This document shows positions 1 through 5,070 of a stretch of 5,070 nt of DNA, one piece after another. The DNA comes from Alphaproteobacteria bacterium (lineage in GTDB: Bacteria > Pseudomonadota > Alphaproteobacteria > BOG-932 > Roseiterribacteraceae). The stretch covers positions 1-5,070 of the forward strand of contig CAJCJC010000132.1 in assembly GCA_903970575.1 (NCBI GenBank). Reading direction: 5' to 3'. The position numbers and the translations under genes are program-made. Position 1 is the stretch's first letter, and every line of letters starts with the position of its first letter. The notes under the pieces are model-generated. The model ran no database searches and was not told the origin of the DNA. It saw only the letters and a program-made list of their open reading frames with translations.

Positions 1-1
1 G

Positions 2-643
2 ACCGGAATCGATAACCAGGTGGCCCGTTTGACCGCTTGCATCAAAAGCGTCCGCAAGGAAGACAACCGCCGCAACCAGGCGACGGACGCGGGTTTAAAG
101 ATGGGGAACGAAATAACGCTGATCCGGGTATCGAACGTCACCGATATGGAAAACTCGGATAACGTTACCGTCGACATCTATAAGAGCCGTGACGGCTTCA
201 TGACGGACGGAACGGGGACGCCGTTGCCGGACGCCACCATGAAAGCAGCCGAGAACGAGGCGGTGTTCCATGCGACCACCCATGGCAGGATCGTCAAGGG
301 CGTGCTGATGACCGATCCGGTCGATGCGCATATCATGGAGAACCCATCGGACGCCTTTATCCGGGGCGCGCGGTTTCAGATCGATATTCATCCGGACGGT
401 CACGCCAACGGCATCTTGGCTGGCTATTACGACAACCATTCATTCTGGGATTCCTGGGCGCGCAACAGCGGTCTTCAAATTCCCAATGGGTATAGCTGCC
501 CGGCGCTCTATGAGAGGCTGAACGAGCTGGCGGACGGCTACAAGGACCCCGCGACCGGCAAGTGCACCGCCATCTCCGCAGCGTTCAACATCACCGCCGT
601 GCGCGCCTTCGTGGTGCCGCCGAAAACGCCCGACAGCATGTAA
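2..643 (+). CDS. C-terminal part of an unrecognised, probably exported protein (5' end off window)
   Basis: The frame is open from the left edge to the TAA at 641-643, so the gene most likely begins outside the window. A GTG at position 20 could be read as a start, but it lacks a well-placed Shine-Dalgarno sequence and the codons before it (TGIDNQ) read as normal protein. Numbered from that GTG, about 207 residues are visible. The middle is rich in short polar strands (EITLIRVSNV, VTVDIYKS, then THGRIVKGVLMTDPVD at about 87-102), which looks like a beta-sandwich. A compact C-terminal block follows, with YSCPALYERLNELADGY and a second cysteine in TGKCTAISAAF (C160 and C182), probably a disulfide in an exported protein. 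I recall similar C-terminal blocks in uncharacterised proteobacterial exported proteins, but cannot name the family or a reaction. It is convergent with the GlcG-like gene, 36 bp apart, so it is not in that operon. That it is a real gene is fairly sure; its function is unknown. Confidence 0.72.
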   Translation, partial: TGIDNQVARLTACIKSVRKEDNRRNQATDAGLKMGNEITLIRVSNVTDMENSDNVTVDIYKSRDGFMTDGTGTPLPDATMKAAENEAVFHATTHGRIVKGVLMTDPVDAHIMENPSDAFIRGARFQIDIHPDGHANGILAGYYDNHSFWDSWARNSGLQIPNGYSCPALYERLNELADGYKDPATGKCTAISAAFNITAVRAFVVPPKTPDSM

Positions 644-679
644 CAGGCAGGCTTCAGCGTCCCACCGATTGCGGGCGGG

Positions 680-1192
680 TTATTTCAGCCCGTCCTTGAC
701 GCGATCCAGCCCGGCTGAAAGACAAATATCGTCCTTGCCGCCGATAGGGGCGCCGCTGACGCCGACCGCGCCGATTATTGTCCCGCCCGCGGCCAGCGGC
801 ACGCCGCCTGGATGCACGAACAGTGTCCGATCGCTGGAAATACGCGCCGCCAAAGCCGCATCCGTCTTCATTTGCTCGACCGCCCGGGCGGTCGGCATTT
901 TCAGCGTCAGCGCGGCACGCGCCTTGTTCGCGCTCGAATCCACAGCGCGCGGCCCGACGCCGTCAGCCACGAGAATAAGCTTAGTCACCCCCGCCGAATC
1001 GAGGAATGTGACCGCGACCTTATAATCCCTCGTCGCGCAGTCCGCGATCATGGCCTGGGCCGCCTCCAACGAAAGCGATAGAGAAGGCCCGTCTGCAGCC
1101 GGCTGTTGCGCTGGGGATGTCGGTTGGGCGTGTGATAGCTGGGCTGGCGCGATCGCGATCAGCAAGACGTGCCCAACGCGTAACAATCTCAT
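680..1192 (-). CDS. Exported GlcG/HbpS-family (haem-binding-like) protein
   Basis: This 170-residue protein has an N-terminal signal peptide (basic MRLLR, hydrophobic core VLLIAIAPA, likely cleavage after SHA at residue 22), then a Pro/Gln/Ser-rich spacer (23-37) and one GlcG-type domain (about 38-168). Family marks are the strand VAVTFLDSAGV near 59-69, the VADGVGP turn, SANKARAALTLKMPTA at 87-102, and the Gly-rich end with HPGGVPLAAGG then GAVGVSGAPIG at 127-151. Members are small alpha/beta proteins. Streptomyces HbpS binds haem outside the cell, while GlcG of glycolate loci has no settled activity, so the ligand here is unproven. The mature chain has two cysteines (C52, C157). The ATG at 1190-1192 follows GGGAGAA by 5 nt and gives an intact signal peptide, which fixes the start. 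It lies downstream of, and on the same strand as, the TonB-dependent receptor gene, but an intrinsic terminator separates them. Confidence 0.88.
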   Translation of the reverse strand: MRLLRVGHVLLIAIAPAQLSHAQPTSPAQQPAADGPSLSLSLEAAQAMIADCATRDYKVAVTFLDSAGVTKLILVADGVGPRAVDSSANKARAALTLKMPTARAVEQMKTDAALAARISSDRTLFVHPGGVPLAAGGTIIGAVGVSGAPIGGKDDICLSAGLDRVKDGLK

Positions 1193-1197
1193 GATCG

Positions 1198-1204
1198 TTC
1201 TCCC
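1198..1204 (-). promoter_or_regulatory. Ribosome binding site of the GlcG-like gene
   Basis: On the minus strand GGGAGAA ends 5 nt before the ATG at 1192. It is unusual in starting only four bases after the U-tract of the upstream terminator, so a transcript ending at that terminator would stop just short of this site. Confidence 0.7.
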
Positions 1205-1208
1205 ATAG

Positions 1209-1235
1209 AAAAACGGCGCCCCTTACGGAGCGCCG
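1209..1235 (-). terminator. Intrinsic terminator after the TonB receptor gene
   Basis: Read on the minus strand, a GC-rich hairpin with outer arms CGGCGC and GCGCCG (1235-1230 and 1219-1214) closes further through CC/GG after one mismatch, with a GTAA loop, and is followed at once by five T residues (1213-1209). It lies 38 bp past the receptor stop codon and only 17 bp before the GlcG-like start codon. This is the textbook form of a Rho-independent terminator on this strand. On the other strand the hairpin has no T-run after it. It should end most receptor transcripts, or act as an attenuator for the downstream gene. Confidence 0.85.
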
Positions 1236-1272
1236 CCCAAGGTTCAGACGCCTGAGGAGGCCGCCTGCCCGA

Positions 1273-4200
1273 TCAGGAAATCGCGCCACCGGCATAGACG
1301 ATGGTGACGCGGCGATTTTGCGGTTCGCGGACACCGTCCTTGGTGGGGACCAGCAAATCCTGCTTGCCCTTGGCGACGATCGCGATCTCGCTGGACGGTA
1401 TGCCCTGCTTTTCCAATTCGGCCGCGACCGATTCCGCCCGGCGACGGGAAAGACGCATATTATAGGCGTCAGACCCTACCGTATCGGTATGTCCGGTCAC
1501 GTTGATTTGCGTGGCGTGCGACGGCGCGGCGTTCTTGGCGGCCTGATCGACGATGGCGATCGCCTGGGCCGTAAGGTCCGACTTATTGAAGTCGAAGAAC
1601 ACCATGTAGCTATGCGGCACGGACGGCGTCGGCGCGACTACCGGCGGGGCTACGTACTCAGACCCTTTCGGCGCTTCGGGAGGCGGCGGAGGCGCCCCGA
1701 ACGTGTATTTGCCGGTCACCCCGAACATCCGCGGCGGAAGCGGTATGCATTGGAGGACCCCACTTGTGCCAGGCGTGCCGAACGTGGCTGTAGGGACGGA
1801 GTTCAAAAGACCCGCTCCGGCGCCGCTGCCGCTGTTACCGCTTTCCGGCTGGCAGGCCTGGGTGTTGAACGCATTGGTAACGAACCCACTCAAGCTGATG
1901 TCGCTATTATAGATGTTCTGGATGCCAACCCGGAAATCGGTCAACAGATAGCCCTGCGTCGTCTGGGCCGGGTTAAACCCTTGCGTATCCGCCGCAAAGT
2001 GGCTTTGCGCGTAGATTTGGCCGCCTATCGACAGATTCTCAATCGGCAAACCCAGTCTCTCGCCGCTGAAGACGTAAGTTGCCGACGCGTTGATCTGGCG
2101 TTGAGGCAAGGGGAACGGCGTTCCGCTCAAGTTATAGCCGCCAGCCGCGGGCAACAGATAGCCCGGAGGCACCGAGAAGGTGAAGTTGGTGTAATAGGCG
2201 TGAAGATAATCTCCCCCGACCGTGAGCGTGAGTTCCGGTACCGGCTTGGCCGTCAGGCTCATCTCGGCGCCATAAATACGCGCCGCCTTTGCATTCAGCG
2301 CCACCGACGAGTTGGTGGTGCCGCTGCAACTTCCCGCGTTGAACGCGGCCTGGGTGCAAGGACCCGTCGTACCGCCAGGGCCTGTTCCCGGCGCGGTCGC
2401 GAACAGAACGCCGGGCAAGGCGACCGTGGTCTGAACGTTATTGAACTGGGTGTCGTAGACGTCGCCATTGGTCCGGAACGCCATGCCGCCGAGTTCCCAA
2501 TCCGATTTCACGCCCGCCTCGTAGTCCTGCGCTGTTTCAGGCTGGAGTAAGTCGAACTGAGGAACCGCCGTGGGGATAACGGAGCCCGCCCGATAGCCTC
2601 TCGAGGTCGTGAAGTAGACCAGCGTCTTATCGAACACGTCGTAATCGATACTGAACGTGAAGGTCGGCTTTTCGAAGGTTTTCGACAGTTTCGTATAGCA
2701 CTGACTGAGGGGCAGGACGACGCCGGCGGCGTTTGTCTGGCTGCAGGACAAACTATACCCTGTATAGGAAATCCCATCGTACACAAACGCACCGGGATAA
2801 AAGACGGCATTCGTGGTTGACTTCGTCGTCGCCGCCGTCGCGGGAAACTTGATGGTTTCCGCCGAAGTGGATGCTTCCCGATCATCGACCGAATAGCGGA
2901 CCCCACCCGTCACCCGCAGGTCAGGCAGAATGTTATACGTGGCCTGCGCATAGCCGGCGTAGCTTTCATTTTGACCCTGGCCATAACCATTATACTGGCT
3001 CAGCGTGACCTGGTGCCCGGAAATAGCCGCTGGAACCGGGTAGTTCGGCGAATAAAGGGCGCTGGCGTTCCCATACGCCATCGGTTGCTCTTCCCCGAAG
3101 TAGAAGAGACCCGCCGTCCATTTGAATTGATCGTCAAACAACTTACCGCTGAACGTCAATTCTCCGTCGTATGACTTATATCCAGGCGAATCATAGTTGT
3201 ATTGAAGGGTTACGTAGGGGTCGCCGCGGCTGCCGGCGATTCCTTCGGTATCCATCCAATGGTATCCGCCCAGCAGTTTTATTTCGACATTGTCGAGATG
3301 CGTATCGTCGATTGTCGCCGATATCGTATGGATGTGATCCACATCCCAGTTGGTTTGCGCGGAATCGGTCGTCCAAAAATTGCCTTTCTCACGCGCGACG
3401 GAATTCAGCAAAGCGTTATAGGACTGTGGGTTGGTATTGATGGCGCCAGTCGTTGGATTGGTGAAGTACGGCGCGATGTAGTTGCCCTGCAAATCCGTGA
3501 ATCCGGTGCCGGCCGCAGCTGTCGAGGTGGTACAGCTGCCTGGGATGTTGCAAATCGATGGACGGCTCAAGGAGGTAACGGCGCCAACGAAATAACCAAG
3601 GTCGTGATAGGAAGAGCCCGTATCGTGCTCTGTATCCGAATCGCCCCGGATGATTATCGAGAGATCATCATCTGGTTGAAATTTGGCCGCGATCCGTCCC
3701 GCCAGCTTGCGATAGCCCAACGCGGCCGTCGTGTTCCTGTAACCTGTGGTCGGATTGTAATAGATATTTTGGAGATAACCTTCCCGGCCATCCAACGAAC
3801 CCGCAACCCGGATGGCAAGCTTATCGTCAACCGGAATGTTCAACGCGCCCTGGATCGTCCGATCCTGATAATCGCCGACCGTAGCCTCGAAAAAGCCGCC
3901 GAACGTATTTTGCGGCTGCTCCGTGGTGTAAAGAACCGCGCCTCCCGTCGAATTGCGGCCGACGAGCGTTCCTTGCGGTCCCTCGAGCACCGCGACATTG
4001 GCTACGTCAAAAAATGTCCCGGTCAAACCTTGGGTGCGGGCATAGTAGACTCCATCGATATACAACGCAGCGGCGGTATCATAATTGATCCCGCTACCCT
4101 GGTTGAAATTCTGCATGCCACGAATTGTAATATCGACCGTGTCCTGCCGAAAGCTGTCCGCGAATATATAAACGGACGGCGTTTCGAAGCGAAGGTCCTC

Positions 4201-4461
4201 TATTGTATCTATATTTTTGTCTTCAAGATCGGACTGACTGAATGCAGTAATCGAGATTGGGACGGTTTGAACGGCCTCCGATCGCTTTCGCGCGGTTACG
4301 ACAAGTTCTTCCAGCCCACCACTTTCACTGGCCGATGGCTGCACCGCTTGATCCGAAACGGCGACCTGGGCGCGCACGGAAGGGGCGCCGAGTAAAAGCG
4401 CAGAAACGCCCATAAAGGCTGCCGCGGAAACCAGAGTAACGACGCGCTGACATTTGATCAT
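1273..4461 (-). CDS. TonB-dependent outer-membrane receptor fused to a C-terminal OmpA peptidoglycan-binding domain
   Basis: This 1062-residue protein is an energy-driven outer-membrane importer. A signal peptide (1-31, cut after VRA) is followed by a TonB-box-like EELVVTARKR (51-60) and the plug domain (about 62-182), with ITIRGMQ and the family signature GPQGTLVGRNSTGGA (161-175). The 22-strand-type barrel covers about 188-921. It includes the conserved TTSRGYRAGSV and PETAQDYEAGVKSDW stretches (618-655) and ends on a normal aromatic closing strand, MFGVTGKYTF (912-921). Ordinary receptors stop there; this one continues through a Pro-rich linker (922-948) into a complete OmpA-like domain (949-1062). 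Eight cysteines in the mature chain fall in four close pairs. The ATG at 4461 is preceded by AGGGG at 6 nt spacing, and an in-frame TAG at 4471-4473 rules out an earlier start. Family and topology are sure; the substrate is unknown. The neighbouring exported GlcG-like gene hints at haem or a small organic ligand, which is inference only. Confidence 0.95.
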   Translation of the reverse strand: MIKCQRVVTLVSAAAFMGVSALLLGAPSVRAQVAVSDQAVQPSASESGGLEELVVTARKRSEAVQTVPISITAFSQSDLEDKNIDTIEDLRFETPSVYIFADSFRQDTVDITIRGMQNFNQGSGINYDTAAALYIDGVYYARTQGLTGTFFDVANVAVLEGPQGTLVGRNSTGGAVLYTTEQPQNTFGGFFEATVGDYQDRTIQGALNIPVDDKLAIRVAGSLDGREGYLQNIYYNPTTGYRNTTAALGYRKLAGRIAAKFQPDDDLSIIIRGDSDTEHDTGSSYHDLGYFVGAVTSLSRPSICNIPGSCTTSTAAAGTGFTDLQGNYIAPYFTNPTTGAINTNPQSYNALLNSVAREKGNFWTTDSAQTNWDVDHIHTISATIDDTHLDNVEIKLLGGYHWMDTEGIAGSRGDPYVTLQYNYDSPGYKSYDGELTFSGKLFDDQFKWTAGLFYFGEEQPMAYGNASALYSPNYPVPAAISGHQVTLSQYNGYGQGQNESYAGYAQATYNILPDLRVTGGVRYSVDDREASTSAETIKFPATAATTKSTTNAVFYPGAFVYDGISYTGYSLSCSQTNAAGVVLPLSQCYTKLSKTFEKPTFTFSIDYDVFDKTLVYFTTSRGYRAGSVIPTAVPQFDLLQPETAQDYEAGVKSDWELGGMAFRTNGDVYDTQFNNVQTTVALPGVLFATAPGTGPGGTTGPCTQAAFNAGSCSGTTNSSVALNAKAARIYGAEMSLTAKPVPELTLTVGGDYLHAYYTNFTFSVPPGYLLPAAGGYNLSGTPFPLPQRQINASATYVFSGERLGLPIENLSIGGQIYAQSHFAADTQGFNPAQTTQGYLLTDFRVGIQNIYNSDISLSGFVTNAFNTQACQPESGNSGSGAGAGLLNSVPTATFGTPGTSGVLQCIPLPPRMFGVTGKYTFGAPPPPPEAPKGSEYVAPPVVAPTPSVPHSYMVFFDFNKSDLTAQAIAIVDQAAKNAAPSHATQINVTGHTDTVGSDAYNMRLSRRRAESVAAELEKQGIPSSEIAIVAKGKQDLLVPTKDGVREPQNRRVTIVYAGGAIS
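1276..1617 (-). other. OmpA-like peptidoglycan-binding domain of the receptor (residues 949-1062)
   Basis: This segment carries every hallmark of an OmpA/Pal/MotB C-terminal domain: the opening strand YMVFFDFNKSDLT, the INVTGHTDTVGSDAYN core, LSRRRAESV, and the closing PQNRRVTIVY. The Asp of GHTD (residue 993, codon 1483-1485) and the Arg before AESV (residue 1008) sit 15 residues apart. That matches the Asp271/Arg286 pair known to hold meso-diaminopimelate in Acinetobacter OmpA, so the pocket looks intact. It is joined to the barrel by a linker with a run of five prolines and a second Pro/Val-rich part, as in free OmpA proteins where the barrel is followed by a periplasmic anchor. Confidence 0.93.
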
Positions 4462-4462
4462 A

Positions 4463-4486
4463 ATGCACCCCTATTTTATGCACCCC
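4463..4486 (-). repeat. Duplicated 9-bp motif in the receptor gene leader, containing the ribosome binding site
   Basis: GGGGTGCAT occurs twice on the minus strand (4486-4478 and 4471-4463) with a period of 15 bp. The copy nearer the gene supplies the likely Shine-Dalgarno sequence AGGGG (4472-4468), six bases before the ATG. The farther copy merges into a longer purine block, GGGGAGGAGGGGG (4495-4483). Only the nearer copy is followed by a start codon. Confidence 0.6.
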
Positions 4487-4684
4487 CTCCTCCCCTGGAG
4501 GTTGCTGACTATCTTTCCCGTTCTATATCTATTTTCCTTTACTCTATGGCGGTAACGCATTCGCCATGAAGAAGGAAATTTAGATAGCGCTATAGTTCTA
4601 GCTTATAGCAAGCATGACTATTCGACTCCTGACCGCCTCATCTATTTTCAATCGAACCGTTGCGCAAAACCATCACCGGGAGCA
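4487..4684 (-). promoter_or_regulatory. Spacer with the presumed promoter of the receptor gene
   Basis: The spacer between the nitrilase-family stop and the receptor start must hold the receptor promoter unless transcription reads through from the nitrilase gene, for which I see no terminator. It is AT-rich for the window (by my count 73 of the 120 bases at 4501-4620 are A or T). Structures seen are a perfect 10-bp palindrome ATAGCGCTAT (4584-4593), an overlapping inverted repeat GCTATA/TATAGC with a 9-base gap (4589-4609), three TCTAT copies (4522, 4528, 4543), and the palindrome TTGCGCAA (4660-4667). No sigma-70 pair close to consensus stands out, and I do not see a recognisable Fur, Irr or RirA box. 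No credible small gene lies here. Confidence 0.4.
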
Positions 4685-5070
4685 TCAGGTGGCCGGCGCG
4701 AAATTCCGATCATGCGACAGGGAGGGAATGCGCCGCCGCGTTTCGGCGACCGCGTCCAGGTCGATCACCGCGCCGACGACGCCGGGCTCGATTCCCCCTT
4801 CGGCGATAACGTCACCCCAGGGTCCAATAATAAGGCTGTGACCGAAGGTTTCGCGTCCGTCGCGATGACTCCCGCCCTGCCCCGGCGCCACGACGAACGC
4901 GCCGTTCTCGATCGCGCGAGCCACAAGCAAGGCCCGCCAATGGGCTTGGCCCGTCACTCGCGTGAAGGCGGCGGGGACGCAGAGGATTTGCGCGCCCGCC
5001 TTGGCGAGCGCGCGATAGAGCGCGGGAAACCGCACGTCGTAGCAGACGCTGAGCCCGATTATCGCCCCGC
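4685..5070 (-). CDS. Carbon-nitrogen hydrolase (nitrilase superfamily, Nit1/deaminated-glutathione-amidase-like), N-terminus off window
   Basis: The last 127 codons of the gene are visible, ending at TGA (4685-4687). Reading past the apparent GTG at 5035 to the window edge gives GLSVCYDVRFPALYRALA, the nucleophile motif of the nitrilase superfamily. The catalytic Cys codon is at 5042-5044 and the GTG is therefore an internal valine. Then come PAAFTRVTGQAHW, ARAIENGAFVVAPGQGG, FGHSLIIGPWGDVIAE and the ending IDLDAVAETRRRIPSLSHDR. The Glu and Lys of the Glu-Lys-Cys triad lie outside the window. These enzymes hydrolyse C-N amide bonds in the cytoplasm. This pattern (CYDxRFP, AHW, GHS..PWG) fits the Nit1 branch, which in other species repairs deaminated glutathione; alphaproteobacterial members of this type are common housekeeping genes. 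Family is sure, substrate only probable. A 223-bp spacer separates it from the receptor gene downstream, so joint transcription is unlikely. Confidence 0.9.
   Translation of the reverse strand, partial: GAIIGLSVCYDVRFPALYRALAKAGAQILCVPAAFTRVTGQAHWRALLVARAIENGAFVVAPGQGGSHRDGRETFGHSLIIGPWGDVIAEGGIEPGVVGAVIDLDAVAETRRRIPSLSHDRNFAPAT

Noticed and set aside
671..692. Possible bidirectional terminator between the two convergent genes (CGGGC...GCCCG)
   Set aside because: The stem is only five base pairs with an 11-base loop that includes the stop codon of the GlcG-like gene, and there is no T-run on either side.
1600..1720. Frameshift or assembly join between a receptor gene and a separate ompA gene
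   Set aside because: The frame is continuous, the linker is typical of OmpA proteins, and neither a stop nor a start with a ribosome binding site is seen at the junction. A true fusion is the simpler reading.
1318..2550. Long plus-strand open frame (410 codons) antisense to the receptor gene
   Set aside because: It is in exact codon register with the receptor gene on the other strand. There, stops arise only opposite the sense codons TTA, CTA and TCA, which are rare in this GC-rich gene. The product is Arg-rich without any recognisable domain, so it is a shadow.
3202..4395. Second long plus-strand open frame (397 codons) antisense to the receptor gene
   Set aside because: Same codon register and same explanation as the other antisense frame. 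It shows no domain, no signal peptide and no plausible ribosome binding site, while the opposite strand codes for highly conserved plug motifs.
4614..4841. 75-codon plus-strand open frame overlapping the end of the nitrilase-family gene
   Set aside because: It is antisense to conserved nitrilase sequence over most of its length, has low-complexity Ser/Thr/Pro/Arg composition and shows no known motif.
5033..5035. GTG as the start codon of the nitrilase-family gene
   Set aside because: The frame stays open upstream and codes for the catalytic motif GLSVCYD directly before it, so this GTG is an internal Val codon and the gene is cut by the window edge.

Overview
The window is GC-rich, protein-dense DNA of a Gram-negative bacterium. 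An outer-membrane TonB-dependent receptor, two signal-peptide proteins and a nitrilase-family enzyme ending in a PSLSHDRNF-like tail suggest an alphaproteobacterium, possibly of the acetic-acid or sphingomonad type. That placement is inference from protein style, not from a marker gene.

Layout from left to right: (1) the 3' part of a plus-strand gene of unrecognised function (2-643); (2) convergent with it, a minus-strand gene for an exported GlcG/HbpS-family protein (680-1192); (3) a strong minus-strand intrinsic terminator (1209-1235) squeezed between the stop of the receptor gene and the ribosome binding site of the GlcG-like gene; (4) a 1062-codon minus-strand gene (1273-4461) coding for a TonB-dependent receptor whose barrel is followed, in one uninterrupted frame, by a proline-rich linker and a complete OmpA-type peptidoglycan-binding domain; (5) a 223-bp spacer, AT-rich over much of its length, that must hold the receptor promoter (4462-4684); (6) the C-terminal part of a minus-strand carbon-nitrogen hydrolase running off the right edge (4685-5070).

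The most notable item is the receptor-OmpA fusion. It predicts an active outer-membrane transporter covalently carrying its own peptidoglycan anchor. The next gene on the same strand codes for a periplasmic GlcG/HbpS-type small-ligand (often haem) binding protein, so import through the receptor followed by capture in the periplasm is a plausible joint role. The substrate cannot be read from the sequence. The terminator between the two genes means the GlcG-like gene is either expressed by read-through, controlled by attenuation, or served by its own promoter inside the receptor gene's 3' end. The nitrilase-family gene and the plus-strand gene look like unrelated neighbours. I see no RNA genes, CRISPR arrays, insertion sequences or phage genes.
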